Notes: generated from the sequence alone by a model not told the origin. 64,000 nt of DNA from Paenibacillus sp. sptzw28 (GCF_019550795.1 NZ_CP080545.1:1631501-1695500), one strand, 5' to 3'; shown: positions 1-9,707, counted from the first letter of the stretch. Numbers and translations are program-made.

Positions 1-3000
1 TTGTTTTATCATGACGGGGCAGCGCAGTTTACGGATGACTTCGTCCACATTGTCGGCAAAGGGCTTGCGAAGAGTAAGCTGAATGCGGACGGCAACGTCG
101 TCAGACGGTTGCCCTACGGCGAACATTATACCGGCTTGACGGAGGCGGGACTGTCTAGGGAGAACGGTTATGTCGCCAACTATGGAGAGGCGGCCAACTA
201 TCTTGTAACTTATTTCTATAAGACGTTGAACCACGCCGGCGACGAGGAAATGAACGACGAAATCCTGAAAGCGGCATTAAAATCGATCCACGCCCGCGGA
301 TTTGTCCGTATTCCGTCATTGGATGGCAGCGGCAGAAGAGTGATGAGAGCGGAGCAAGCGACGGATGAGCGAAATCAGAATTTGCCAGGCTTCATCGCTT
401 ACGGTGCGGGTGTGGGACGCGGAATGGGGCTTCAGTTTGCATCCCTGGAAATGACGATGGCTAAGAACGAGCAAAGATACAACGGTCCGGAGTGGGGCGA
501 GTACTGGCAGCATGCGAGGGAAGCGGTCGGTTACGTGCAGCAGCAGCTTGCGGATCGCCAGCTGTTGCAAACGAAAGACTTCGGATCCAGAGGAACGATG
601 AGCGGACCGGATTTTCGGTTAGCGGAAACTTACAAATATATCACTTCCGACCGGGCCAATTACAGCCGGTTTGGCGGCAAGGCTTTAGCAGAGGTTGTGC
701 TTCCGCACACGGATTTCGATGCTTACAAGCCTGAAGAAATCGCCGCCCGGGGCGTCAATCCTGACGACTACGAGCAGTTTGCATGGGCGGATATCGACAA
801 TATGTACGTGTCGGTAAGAGACGCCGACTTCAGAATGTTGGGCTCGCTGTTTTACCGCAATCGCGGTATGACAAGCAACGGACGCCTACATATTATTAAA
901 GACAATTACGACCATATCGTACAGATCGCCACCAACAATGTGTTCAGGTATGAAGATTATTACTTGCGGGCGCCTAACATGGAAGTGGATATTTACTCCG
1001 ACAGAGGGACCATTTGGAACGGTGTGCCGCAGGCGCTGGCCGGCGAAGTATCGCCTGTTTCTTATCAGCCGGGCGTCGGGACCGTGAAGCGGGATAATTT
1101 CGAGGTGGATAACCCGTACTCCGGTTACCCGGAATTGCTGACTTCGAGATACGGCAAATATTTTATGATTTTCAACACGACCCGCGATGATTTTGGCAAC
1201 AAGAAGACGTTCGACGTTGAGCTGCCGGCCGATTTCTCGGGCAGCACGGTGATCGACCTTGTCACAGGGACGAATGTTCCGGTCGTTAACGGAAAAGTGA
1301 CCATTGCGCCGAAAACCGCGATGGTGTTGAAGCTGGCGTCGGATATCGAACTCGCACCGAAACCATTCCACGTTGATTTCGTTAATGCGCTTGCAGGCAA
1401 CGGCTACGCGGGCATCTCGTGGAAAACGACATCGGGCGGGGAATCATACACGATTAAACGTTCGGAAACGGAAGACGGCGAATACGAGATTATCGCCAGC
1501 GGAGTCACCGGCAATTATTATAAGGATACAACGGTTCAGAACGGCAACGTTTACTATTATAAAGTCGCAGCAGTAAACGAGAACGGCGAAGGCCCAGATT
1601 CGTACCGCGCTAAGGCCGATTTGCCGGCTCCGGTGTCAGGTGACACGGGTACGTTTTGGCGCGACGACCGGATCGGCGGGACGTCAGGCAGCGCTGCAAT
1701 CGACGGATCGTCCATATCGATCGACGCTGTGGGCGGGACAGGCCTTGGCGAAGGCGATGACAGCAATATTTATAAACGGGATATTAAGGATTCGCTTCAT
1801 TATGTAAGCCGGATCGCTTCCGGCAACAGCTCGATCAGCGCAAAGATCGAGAGCTCATCCGGTGAAGCAAGCGGAATCATGATGCGTGACCGGCTCACGT
1901 CCGAGAACGCCCGCTACATCTATTTTGGCGCGGACGGGAACGGGAACCTTGTCCTGCAAACCCGTACGAGAGTATCGTTCCATCAATGGACGAATGAAGT
2001 CGCAAGTCCGCTGAATGCGAAAATCGAAGGCTACACGGTTGCGGAATATCCTTATGTCAAACTGATGCGCGACCATGATTCACAAACGGTCTACGCTTTC
2101 GTCTCCAAAGACGGAACGGACTGGAAGTATGTGACGAAGATGTCTACCCTGTTGACTTATGCGTATTATATCGGCGTTGTCTCAACCGATTCAGCACAGT
2201 TCAGCGAAGTTACGGTAGTAGAAACGCCGCAAGGCAGCCTTACACCGTTCGTTGCCAAAGTGCAGGATCAAGCGACGCTGTACTGGAACAAACCGAAGCA
2301 GGCTTCCTGGTTCAACTTGTACCGCACCACAGACGCGGCGGCGGGCCAGACCGATCCGGTATTGAAGCCGGGTACGGCGGAGCCGGTGGACGGTTCCCCT
2401 TGGAAGCTCGTTCTTGCGGATTCGAGAGCGACTTCGTACCAGGAGGCGGGCCTGCGGCACGGCAGCGTGCACTACAAGATACTGCCGGTTCACGGAGACG
2501 GATCGCCTCAGCCGTTCTATGCCGCATCAGTTTCCGCGGATCAGATTGAAGTCGTTATGGAGTACGCGGAGAGCTTACCGGCTTCGGATTATACGAAGGC
2601 CAGCTTCTACCTGTTCCATAAGGAGCTGGGCCGCATCAAGGCGGAAATGGCGAAGCCGGACGCCGACGAGGATGCGCTGATCAACGAAATTTACTATGCC
2701 CGCAATTTGCTTGTTCCGCATACAACATCGCTTTATTCGTTCGAAGGGAATGCAGACAATACATTCGGCTCGTCCGACGGTACTGTCGCCGGAACGCCTG
2801 CTTATTCGGCCGGAAAGATCGGTCAGGCCATCGAACTGAACGGCACGGACAGTTACGTTGCGCTGCCTCCGACACATAACCTGGCCGCTTCCGATCAAAT
2901 CACCGTTACAACTTGGGTGAATTGGAATGGAAGCAGCCAGTGGCAGCGAATCTTCGATTTTGGCAGCAGCACGAATCAATATATGAGCCTGACACCCAGA

Positions 3001-5727
3001 TCGGGCAATAACACGCTGCGTTTCGCGATCAAAAACGGCGGAGGAGAACAATTTGTCGAAACGTCGCAGTTCCCCGTAAATCAATGGGTGCATGTGGCGG
3101 TAACGCTTGGAAGCGGTACGGCGAAGCTGTATGTGAACGGAGAGCTGAAGGCCGAGAATAAGAATGTCACGATCAAACCGAGCGACTTCAAGCCAAGTAA
3201 GAACTATATCGGGAAGAGCCAATTTGCCGATCCGCTGTTTAGCGGCAGAATTGATGAGTTCCGCGTTTATAACTCCGTCTTGAGCGCTGACGAGATCATA
3301 GCGATCTATAATAAAACGTCGACATGGTTTGACAATAGCTTGCTCACGCTGCTGCTGGATGAAGCTGCCGCGGCTGTCGCCGATCATTATACAGCCGAAA
3401 GTTATGAGGCGTTGCAATCGTCGGTTGCGAATGCAAAATCGGTTGCGTCGAGCGCCATTGCGACTCAGGCGGATGTGGATGCGGCTTCCGCAGATCTGCT
3501 GGCGGCGCTCAATGGACTGGAATATGTTCCCGGCTTGCCGGTGCTTGATCCCATTGGCAACAAATTCGTCTTGGCCGGCGAGCGGCTTGCGTTCACGGTT
3601 CAAGCATCGAATGCGGATAATATTGTATACGGGGCAACCGGTTTGCCGGAAGGGGCAACGTTTAACGCGGAAACCCGTACGTTCGAATGGACTCCGGCTA
3701 AAGAACAAAGCGGCATCTATTCGGTGACGTTTACCGTCACTTCCGGCGATTTGTCTTCGTCCCGTACGGTCAAGATCACCGTCAAAGGGCAGCCGGTAAT
3801 CGGTCCCGATACGATGGTGGAGGCTACCGCGAAGCAGTTATTCACATATCAAGTGGCCGCATCCGATCCATCAGGCGCTTCGTTCACATACAGCGCAGCG
3901 AATGTGCCGTCAGGCGCGTGGTTTGACTCCGCGAACGGCATCCTCACTTGGACACCGGCTCAAGCGGACTACGGCAGCCATCCGGTAACCTTCACGGTAA
4001 GCAACGGGAGCTTCGAAGCGAGCCGGACGGTGGACATTAACGTCAAGCTGCATGTGCTTCCTGCCGGGGAATACACGAAAGGCAGCTACTACCTGTACAA
4101 GAATGAAGTAGAGCGGATTGAAGCGGAGATGCAAAAGCCGGAAGCCGATAAGGCAAAACTTGCGGCACAACTCGATCAGGCCGAGAAGCTTCTTGTCCAC
4201 ATGTCGCTCTACTCGTTCGAAGGAAATGCGAACAATGCTTTCGGGACGACTCACGGGGTTGTCGCAGGGGTACCTGTTTACGCGGAAGGAAAGACCGGTC
4301 AGGCGATCAATCTGAACGGCACTGACAACTTCGTCACCTTGCCTTCGTCGCACCCGTTGTCCACATCCGACTTCGTCACTTTGTCCACCTGGGTGTACTG
4401 GAAGGGAGGCGGCAATTGGCAGCGAATTTTCGATTTTGGCAACAACACCAGCGACTACCTGTTCCTTACGCCGAGATCGGGCAGCAATACGCTGCGTTTC
4501 GCGATCAAGAACGGCGGCGGCGAACAAATCGTGGAGACGTCGCAGCTGCCCGCCAACCAATGGGTGCATGTGGCGGTGACGCTGGGCACCGGTACGGCGA
4601 AGCTGTATGTAAATGGCCAGTTGAAGGCTGAGAATAATAAGTTCACGATCAAGCCGAGCGATTTCAAACCAAGAGTAAACTACATCGGCAAAAGCCAGTG
4701 GCCTGACCCGCTGTATAACGGCATGATTGACCAATTCCGCATTTATAACTACGTCTTGAACGCTGAAGAAATTCAGGCGGCCATGAACAGTACGGCAACA
4801 CAGTGGACTGACAAAACTTTAATCCCGGTCTTGCTGGAAGAAGCCGGCGCTGCTGACAACGAACTCTACAAAGAGGAGAGTGTACAAGCGCTTCAGGCGG
4901 AAGTAACGAAAGCTCAATCAGTGTATAACAAAGCAGATGCAGCGCAAGAAGAGATCGATGCGGCAGCAGCAAGCCTGCTTGCGGCGCTCGAAGGACTGCA
5001 GTGGAAGGATATCACCGCATCCTTGAATGCTGCCGAGCCGAATGGCAAGAACGGATGGTATACGTCTCCGGTCACGCTGACACTGTCTCCTGCGAAAATC
5101 GCGGAATACAGTCTGGACGGCGGAACCACTTGGTTAGCCTACAGTGAGCCTGTGATCTTGAATAAAGAGGGAACGAATAAGGTTCAGTACCGCCGTTCCG
5201 TCAGTACTGGGGAAACGAACTCGCTCGAGGTCAAAATTGATCTAACGGCTCCTCAAGTAACGGTAACCGGGGATACGTACTACACAATTGATCAACAGAT
5301 CGCGATTACCTGCAACGCAACCGACACAGTGTCGGGAGTCACGTACTCGCCTTGCGCCGTACCGCTGCTTCAGGTTAAAGCATATACGCTGGAGTCCGGA
5401 CAGCATACGGTAACAGCGACAGCGGAAGACGAGGCAGGCCATCAAACAACGGTTACCCATACATTTGCGGTAACGGTGACGTTTGACAGCTTGAAGACCG
5501 TGACGAATGCGTTTCTGCAGCAAACGGGCGACAAAGCATGGGAATCGGTGGCCAAGTCGTACAAGCAAAAGCTCGATCTGGCGAAAGAGAAGGCCGACAG
5601 CGGAAAGATCGAAGCCGCTAAAGGCATCATGGATGGTTTTATCGATCAAGTGAGAGACCATGCCGGAAAGTTCTTTACGCATGAACAAGCGGAAATTCTG
5701 ATCCGGTGGGCGCAAATCGTGGTTTAG
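1..5727 (+). CDS. Giant secreted multi-modular carbohydrate-active protein, 5' truncated (LamG x2, OmpL47, FIMAH)
   Basis: The reading frame is open from the window edge, so the true start and any signal peptide lie upstream; the TTG at base 1 is not a credible start. Module order by residue of the visible frame: about 1-450, a helical domain followed by a beta-sandwich that looks catalytic but that I cannot place in a family; about 455-540, fibronectin III; about 550-740, a beta-sandwich; about 745-850, a second FnIII-like module; about 910-1100, LamG; a helical FIVAR-like linker; about 1180-1350, two putative Ig (He_PIG-like) domains; about 1400-1595, a second LamG; a helical linker; about 1670-1745, OmpL47-like (YSLDGGTTW); about 1825-1905, FIMAH ending in ILIRWAQIVV. 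LamG, FnIII and Ig modules fit carbohydrate binding outside the cell. The last 240 residues closely resemble the end of the protein at 16312-21867. Function on a plant or microbial polysaccharide is inferred from the neighbouring GH51, GH43 and lyase genes. Confidence 0.8.
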   Translation: MFYHDGAAQFTDDFVHIVGKGLAKSKLNADGNVVRRLPYGEHYTGLTEAGLSRENGYVANYGEAANYLVTYFYKTLNHAGDEEMNDEILKAALKSIHARGFVRIPSLDGSGRRVMRAEQATDERNQNLPGFIAYGAGVGRGMGLQFASLEMTMAKNEQRYNGPEWGEYWQHAREAVGYVQQQLADRQLLQTKDFGSRGTMSGPDFRLAETYKYITSDRANYSRFGGKALAEVVLPHTDFDAYKPEEIAARGVNPDDYEQFAWADIDNMYVSVRDADFRMLGSLFYRNRGMTSNGRLHIIKDNYDHIVQIATNNVFRYEDYYLRAPNMEVDIYSDRGTIWNGVPQALAGEVSPVSYQPGVGTVKRDNFEVDNPYSGYPELLTSRYGKYFMIFNTTRDDFGNKKTFDVELPADFSGSTVIDLVTGTNVPVVNGKVTIAPKTAMVLKLASDIELAPKPFHVDFVNALAGNGYAGISWKTTSGGESYTIKRSETEDGEYEIIASGVTGNYYKDTTVQNGNVYYYKVAAVNENGEGPDSYRAKADLPAPVSGDTGTFWRDDRIGGTSGSAAIDGSSISIDAVGGTGLGEGDDSNIYKRDIKDSLHYVSRIASGNSSISAKIESSSGEASGIMMRDRLTSENARYIYFGADGNGNLVLQTRTRVSFHQWTNEVASPLNAKIEGYTVAEYPYVKLMRDHDSQTVYAFVSKDGTDWKYVTKMSTLLTYAYYIGVVSTDSAQFSEVTVVETPQGSLTPFVAKVQDQATLYWNKPKQASWFNLYRTTDAAAGQTDPVLKPGTAEPVDGSPWKLVLADSRATSYQEAGLRHGSVHYKILPVHGDGSPQPFYAASVSADQIEVVMEYAESLPASDYTKASFYLFHKELGRIKAEMAKPDADEDALINEIYYARNLLVPHTTSLYSFEGNADNTFGSSDGTVAGTPAYSAGKIGQAIELNGTDSYVALPPTHNLAASDQITVTTWVNWNGSSQWQRIFDFGSSTNQYMSLTPRSGNNTLRFAIKNGGGEQFVETSQFPVNQWVHVAVTLGSGTAKLYVNGELKAENKNVTIKPSDFKPSKNYIGKSQFADPLFSGRIDEFRVYNSVLSADEIIAIYNKTSTWFDNSLLTLLLDEAAAAVADHYTAESYEALQSSVANAKSVASSAIATQADVDAASADLLAALNGLEYVPGLPVLDPIGNKFVLAGERLAFTVQASNADNIVYGATGLPEGATFNAETRTFEWTPAKEQSGIYSVTFTVTSGDLSSSRTVKITVKGQPVIGPDTMVEATAKQLFTYQVAASDPSGASFTYSAANVPSGAWFDSANGILTWTPAQADYGSHPVTFTVSNGSFEASRTVDINVKLHVLPAGEYTKGSYYLYKNEVERIEAEMQKPEADKAKLAAQLDQAEKLLVHMSLYSFEGNANNAFGTTHGVVAGVPVYAEGKTGQAINLNGTDNFVTLPSSHPLSTSDFVTLSTWVYWKGGGNWQRIFDFGNNTSDYLFLTPRSGSNTLRFAIKNGGGEQIVETSQLPANQWVHVAVTLGTGTAKLYVNGQLKAENNKFTIKPSDFKPRVNYIGKSQWPDPLYNGMIDQFRIYNYVLNAEEIQAAMNSTATQWTDKTLIPVLLEEAGAADNELYKEESVQALQAEVTKAQSVYNKADAAQEEIDAAAASLLAALEGLQWKDITASLNAAEPNGKNGWYTSPVTLTLSPAKIAEYSLDGGTTWLAYSEPVILNKEGTNKVQYRRSVSTGETNSLEVKIDLTAPQVTVTGDTYYTIDQQIAITCNATDTVSGVTYSPCAVPLLQVKAYTLESGQHTVTATAEDEAGHQTTVTHTFAVTVTFDSLKTVTNAFLQQTGDKAWESVAKSYKQKLDLAKEKADSGKIEAAKGIMDGFIDQVRDHAGKFFTHEQAEILIRWAQIVV
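2725..3312 (+). repeat. LamG module, first copy within the first gene
   Basis: This LamG-encoding segment repeats at 4201-4788 in the same gene, and again at about 9910-10500 and 20358-20940. The best conserved part, starting here at 3166 (4642, 10351 and 20791 in the others), encodes TIKPSDFKP...YIGKSQ with few base changes. Recent duplication or gene conversion between modules is likely. Confidence 0.75.
4201..4788 (+). repeat. LamG module, second copy within the first gene
   Basis: Second LamG-encoding segment of the same gene. The part encoding TLRFAIKNGGGEQIVETSQL is nearly base-identical to the corresponding part of the gene at 16312-21867. Confidence 0.75.
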
Positions 5728-5744
5728 CTAAAATTCAATAGATA

Positions 5745-5785
5745 AAGTGAGGCCGACGAAGTTAAAGACTAGTCGGCTTTCACTT
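5745..5785 (+). terminator. Hairpin after the first gene
   Basis: AAGTGA and GCCGAC (5745-5757) pair with GTCGGC and TCACTT (5772-5785) across a small internal bulge, 18 bases after the stop codon. No uridine run follows, so it may be a weak terminator or an mRNA 3' stabiliser. Confidence 0.4.
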
Positions 5786-5931
5786 ACATAAAGCCCATGC
5801 TCACCACACAAAATTGTATCGGCCGTTCTCAATTCGCGGATCCGTATTTCAATTGATGAGTGGATGACTTCCGTATTTACACGAGAGCTCTTAATGAAAG
5901 CGAGATCGATACCTTGCTCAATAAAATTTGA
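5776..5931 (+). pseudogene. Relic of the C-terminus of a LamG-domain gene
   Basis: One frame reads as the end of a LamG domain: IKPMLTTQNCIGRSQFADPY, then FN, two consecutive in-frame stops (TGA TGA, 5854-5859), then VDDFRIYTRALNESEIDTLL and a final TGA. The matching stretch at the end of the gene at 22077-25628 reads TTQNRIGRSQ...PYLNGLVDDFRIYTR, so the two stops sit exactly where Gly-Leu is expected. The upstream part is missing: a TAG at 5770 closes the frame. I see no start codon or ribosome binding site. It is best explained as the decayed 3' end of a former neighbour or a module left by recombination. Confidence 0.75.
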
Positions 5932-5960
5932 CATCCGGTACTTAAATAAAAAAACTTAAT

Positions 5961-5995
5961 CGAAGGCAGCCGACCAGAACGAACGGCTGCCTTCG
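5961..5995. terminator. Perfect 12-bp hairpin, A-rich on the left
   Basis: 5961-5972 pairs perfectly with 5984-5995 around an 11-base loop. The right side lacks a T run, but the left side is A-rich (5948-5954), so read leftwards it is a canonical terminator. Read rightwards it would be a simple hairpin after the LamG relic. Confidence 0.55.
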
Positions 5996-6256
5996 GTCAT
6001 CCAATGGCATTTGTTGAGTTTACGCTGGACAATTATGAGTCTTTTTTCATCCGGAAGCAAAGGACGTTTCCGCGGAACGAGCTTTTACCATCAGAAGACG
6101 GCAAAAGCCGTTAACGCTTGTTATTTATTCAATTTGTCATTTTTTAAATACGCCGTTTTCTCGTTATTAAACGATGTCCCGTTAATTAAGCTTTTCAGAT
6201 TTCGCATGGACAGCCATATTAGGGATGAACGATTCGAACTAAACCTAACATTTGGC
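5996..6256. other. Non-coding upstream region of the first GH51 gene
   Basis: AT-rich stretch without a convincing reading frame. It must hold the promoter of the GH51-GH43 operon, but no -35/-10 pair with good spacing stands out. A GGAGG (6257-6261) follows, 12 bases before the ATG. Confidence 0.4.
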
Positions 6257-6273
6257 GGAGGCGACGAGAGTAG

Positions 6274-8709
6274 ATGAGCTTGCAAGGGACTTTGACCATA
6301 AATACGAAAGACCGTGGGGCGGCGATGGGCGACCTGTTCGGCATCTTTTTCGAAGATTTGAATCATGCGGCCGACGGCGGGCTGTATGCCGAACTCGTAC
6401 GAAACCGTTCGTTCGAATTTGGTCCCATCGATCACCCGGATTACCATTCACTGACGGCATGGGAGAAGGTGGAGCGGGGAGGCGGCGAGTGCGAGGTTCG
6501 AGTCGAAAGCGGATTACCCCTGAATAAGCAAAATAACAATTATGCGGTAATTGACATTCGGATGGCAGGTGACGGCGTTGGACTCATGAACCACGGATTT
6601 AATACCGGCATCCCGGTCAGAGAAGGAGAAACCTATGTCTTCTCCATGTATGCGCGCAGGAATAGCAGCTTCGACGTGCCAATCACCGTCACGTTGGAGG
6701 GAGTCGAAGGAAGCGTTTATTCGGAAGCGGCTATCGTTGTCGCATCGGACCAATGGACGAAATACGTAGCGAGGCTGACGGCTTCCGCTACCGATTACAG
6801 CGGACGGCTGGTTCTCACCACGAAAGGATCCGGGTTGCTCTGCCTCGACATGGTTTCTTTGTTCCCGGCACGAACGTTCCGCAATCGGCCCAACGGCCTC
6901 CGTGAGGACATTGCCACATTGCTTGCCGATCTTAGACCTAAGTTCATGCGGTTTCCGGGCGGTTGTCTCATCCATGACGGGTCGCTGAATGCAGATGACC
7001 GTGACTCGATGTACCGGTGGAAGAACACGCTCGGCGATGTCGCCGAGCGGCCTGCACGGCGAAACAATTGGCGGTACAATCAAACGTTGGGCCTTGGGTA
7101 TTACGAATATTTTCTGTTCTGCGAGGACATTGGCGCCAAACCGATTCCTGTCGTACCGGCGGGCTCCGATCCGCATCACAAGAGAAACGTGCCCTTGGAC
7201 GAGCTGCAGCCATGGATTGACGACGCGCTCGATCTGATCGAGTTTGCGAATGGGGATGCCTCGTCCCCATGGGGGGCCATTCGCGCCAAGCTGGGACATC
7301 CGGAGCCATTCGGCCTGGAGTTTATCGGCATCGGTAACGAAGAGGTCGGCGAACCGTTCTTCGAGCGGTACGCGTATTTTCATCGAGCGATCAAGGCCAA
7401 ATATCCGGCGATCAAAATCATTAATAACAGCGGTCCGTTCGCATCCGGAGAAGAGTACGAGCGCGGCTGGAGATCGGCCCGCGAGAACGGCTCCGACTTC
7501 GTGGACGAACATTATTACCAGTCCCCGGAATGGCTGCTCGCCAATCATCGCCGTTACGATTCGTTCAAGACCTACGATCCCAAAGTATTCCTTGGCGAGT
7601 ATGCTTCCTGCGGCAATACTTATTACAACGCGCTTGCGGAAGCAGCTTATATGACCGGGCTTGAACGCAATGCCCACGCAGTCGGCCTTGCCTGCTATGC
7701 GCCTTTGCTCTGTAACGTCGATTACGTGAACTGGAAGCCGGATTTGATCTGGTTCAACAATCATGACGTGTTCGGAACGGCCAACTACTATGTCCAGAAG
7801 CTCTTTATGCATCATCAGGGCGATCATGCGCTTCGGGTTCAAGCAGAAGGGTTCGAACAGCCTGTTCAGAGCGAAAGCAAACCGATTGCAGGAATGCTAG
7901 CCGTCGGAACCGAAGGCGGAACGGTCGAATATTCGCAGATTAAGCTCATCAACCATGTAACCGGGGACCTACAAGAATTTGCAGACGGGCAGTTCCTCCT
8001 TTCCGATACGGAGGAAGACCGGGCCAATGGACATGCACGGCGAATGGCAGAGCTGGAATCGATAGATAGCGAGCATTATACGCTATCGATGACGGCAAGA
8101 AGGAAAGCCTGGGGCAGAGGCTTCATGATTCACTTCGGGAAGGTCGACGATCGCAATGAGCTCCTGTGGAGAATCGGAGGATGGCATAATAATGATTCAA
8201 TAATCAGCTCTCAAATAAACGGGACAAGCTGCGTCCTTACCCATTGCCTGTTCGATGTAGAAGACGATGTGGACTATCATCTGTTGATAGAGGTTTGCGG
8301 CAGAAAAATACGGGCTTATATCGACGGGGCTCTTGTAGCCAATACGGAGGATCTGATTCCTGTCATCGAGCCGCTCTACTATTCCTCGAGCATCGAAGAG
8401 GCGACCGGCGACGTCATCCTGAAAGTGGTCAATGTGCAGGATGCGCAGGTCCGTACCGGGATTGTGCTGGAGGGACTTGGCGAGAAGGAAGAGGTAATGA
8501 TCGATATTTCGGAATTGTCCGGATATTCGCTTGAAGAAGAGAACAGCTTCGAACAACCGGAACGGATTGTGCCGGCGAACCAGACGCTTCATCTGCAAGG
8601 CAATGCGTTCGAATACGAGATTCCGAGGCATTCACTTACTGTCATGCGGGTGAAGAGATCTCTTAACGATACAGACGTAAAAGTAACCGAAAAGGGAGAA
8701 AGTCGATGA
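6274..8709 (+). CDS. GH51 alpha-L-arabinofuranosidase, first copy
   Basis: Hydrolyses terminal alpha-L-arabinofuranosyl residues from arabinan, arabinoxylan or related oligosaccharides. No signal peptide is present, so the enzyme is probably cytoplasmic. The N-terminus (GDLFGIFFEDLNHAADGGLY) is the typical GH51 opening. It is followed by an inserted carbohydrate-binding-like beta-sandwich (about 80-200), the TIM barrel and a C-terminal beta domain. The acid/base is Glu356 in GIGNEEVGEPF and the nucleophile is Glu442 in FLGEYAS. 811 residues fits the longer GH51 type with the inserted module. Its stop overlaps the next start by ATGA, so the two form an operon. A close paralogue lies at 27265-29643 on the other strand. 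Substrate preference cannot be read from sequence alone. Confidence 0.93.
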   Translation: MSLQGTLTINTKDRGAAMGDLFGIFFEDLNHAADGGLYAELVRNRSFEFGPIDHPDYHSLTAWEKVERGGGECEVRVESGLPLNKQNNNYAVIDIRMAGDGVGLMNHGFNTGIPVREGETYVFSMYARRNSSFDVPITVTLEGVEGSVYSEAAIVVASDQWTKYVARLTASATDYSGRLVLTTKGSGLLCLDMVSLFPARTFRNRPNGLREDIATLLADLRPKFMRFPGGCLIHDGSLNADDRDSMYRWKNTLGDVAERPARRNNWRYNQTLGLGYYEYFLFCEDIGAKPIPVVPAGSDPHHKRNVPLDELQPWIDDALDLIEFANGDASSPWGAIRAKLGHPEPFGLEFIGIGNEEVGEPFFERYAYFHRAIKAKYPAIKIINNSGPFASGEEYERGWRSARENGSDFVDEHYYQSPEWLLANHRRYDSFKTYDPKVFLGEYASCGNTYYNALAEAAYMTGLERNAHAVGLACYAPLLCNVDYVNWKPDLIWFNNHDVFGTANYYVQKLFMHHQGDHALRVQAEGFEQPVQSESKPIAGMLAVGTEGGTVEYSQIKLINHVTGDLQEFADGQFLLSDTEEDRANGHARRMAELESIDSEHYTLSMTARRKAWGRGFMIHFGKVDDRNELLWRIGGWHNNDSIISSQINGTSCVLTHCLFDVEDDVDYHLLIEVCGRKIRAYIDGALVANTEDLIPVIEPLYYSSSIEEATGDVILKVVNVQDAQVRTGIVLEGLGEKEEVMIDISELSGYSLEEENSFEQPERIVPANQTLHLQGNAFEYEIPRHSLTVMRVKRSLNDTDVKVTEKGESR

Positions 8710-9635
8710 GTGCATATTTATTCGTACATTTCAAAGAGAAAAAAACGCCGGACGGCGAACAGGTCTACTTTGGCTTGAGTAAGGACGGTTTCAATTGGGA
8801 ACAGGTGAATGGCGGCGAGCCTGTGTTATGGAGCGATAAAGGCGACAAGGGTGTACGGGATCACACGATAGTCCGTACCAAGTCCGGTAAATTTTATATT
8901 TTGTCTACGGACCTTAGCCTGGCGAGCTGCTTCGATACCAAGTATGAAGGTACCTGGGCAAATATTGCGCGGAACGGAAGCAAGTGTCTGGCACTCTGGG
9001 AGTCGGACGATCTCGTGAATTGGTCGGAGCAGCGAATGATCGAGCTTGGCGATGAAGATTACGGCATGCTATGGGCACCGGACGTACTGTATGATCGGAA
9101 CCGGGACGACTATGTCATTCATTGGTCATCGTCCCATGCTTCGAACAACTACGGACATAAGGCGATATTTTATACGCGAACCAAGGACTTTATACACTTC
9201 GATAAACCGCAGCTCTTATGCAGGAAAGACGGAAGCGGCATCATAGACTCGGCTATATATGAAGAGAATGGTATGTACTATCGCTTTGTGAAGCATGAGA
9301 ACCCCATTCACATCATTCTTGAGCAGGGGGAGTCGATAAGTGGCGAATACGTGGAGAACCAAGCTTTCAAAGAAGAGATGGTCAAACTCGGGTATGGTCA
9401 GTATGAGGGGCCCACTGCATTCAAGCTCCAGGATGGGCGATGGGTTCTGATGCTGGACTATTACGGTGTTCAAGGAGAAGGTCAGGGCTATGTCCCGTTT
9501 ATCGCAGACGACTTGAAGAGCGGACGCTTTATCCGTTCTGATGAGCGGTTCAGCTTTCCCTACCGCTTTAAGCATGGTACCGTGCTTGCTATTACGGCGG
9601 AGGAGTACGACCGCATTCACCGCCATTTTTCCTAG
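8706..9635 (+). CDS. GH43-type five-bladed beta-propeller glycosidase
   Basis: A 309-residue, single-domain protein without signal peptide. It carries the three acids expected of GH43: Asp52 in VRDHTIVR (base), Asp126 in WAPDV (pKa modulator) and Glu234 in YEGPTAF (acid). Repeated strand patterns such as LWESDDLVNWSE and FYTRTKDFIHF fit propeller blades. GH43 members are arabinofuranosidases, arabinanases or xylosidases. Translational coupling to the GH51 gene suggests joint removal of arabinose side chains from imported oligosaccharides. The ATG lies inside the stop of the upstream gene; AAGGGAGAAAG just before it serves as ribosome binding site. Exact specificity is not predictable here. 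Confidence 0.85.
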   Translation: MSAYLFVHFKEKKTPDGEQVYFGLSKDGFNWEQVNGGEPVLWSDKGDKGVRDHTIVRTKSGKFYILSTDLSLASCFDTKYEGTWANIARNGSKCLALWESDDLVNWSEQRMIELGDEDYGMLWAPDVLYDRNRDDYVIHWSSSHASNNYGHKAIFYTRTKDFIHFDKPQLLCRKDGSGIIDSAIYEENGMYYRFVKHENPIHIILEQGESISGEYVENQAFKEEMVKLGYGQYEGPTAFKLQDGRWVLMLDYYGVQGEGQGYVPFIADDLKSGRFIRSDERFSFPYRFKHGTVLAITAEEYDRIHRHFS

Positions 9636-9648
9636 TGATAGCATAAAT

Positions 9649-9675
9649 GCCGGCAGAACCATCGGTTCTGCTGGC
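9649..9675 (+). terminator. Intercistronic hairpin after the GH43 gene
   Basis: Bases 9649-9660 pair with 9664-9675 with one G-T pair and a 3-base loop. No T run follows, so read-through into the next gene is likely; it may protect the GH51-GH43 message from decay. Confidence 0.4.
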
Positions 9676-9696
9676 GACTTTGCAATCCTTCGGGGC

Positions 9697-9707
9697 AAGG
9701 AGGTGAG
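9697..9707 (+). promoter_or_regulatory. Extended SD-like element (possible STAB-SD) in the leader of 9787-16071
   Basis: AAGGAGGTGAG is an almost perfect complement of the 16S rRNA 3' end, yet lies 80 bases before the real start, which has its own AGGAGG (9776-9781). A 20-codon frame from the TTG at 9716 ends in a TAG inside the gene's own SD, so translational coupling is an alternative reading. Confidence 0.4.

Noticed and set aside
2575..3708. Long antisense frame of 377 codons within the first gene
   Set aside because: It mirrors a repetitive GC-rich coding region, is Arg/Ile-rich with no domain, and has no convincing start signal.
6110..6130. Possible CcpA (cre) site upstream of GH51
   Set aside because: Around TTAACGCTTGTTA the central CG and flanking A/W positions fit, but four conserved positions of the consensus mismatch.
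6514..7842. 442-codon leftward frame inside the first GH51 gene
   Set aside because: It lies wholly antisense to a gene with intact catalytic motifs; composition is that of a shadow frame.
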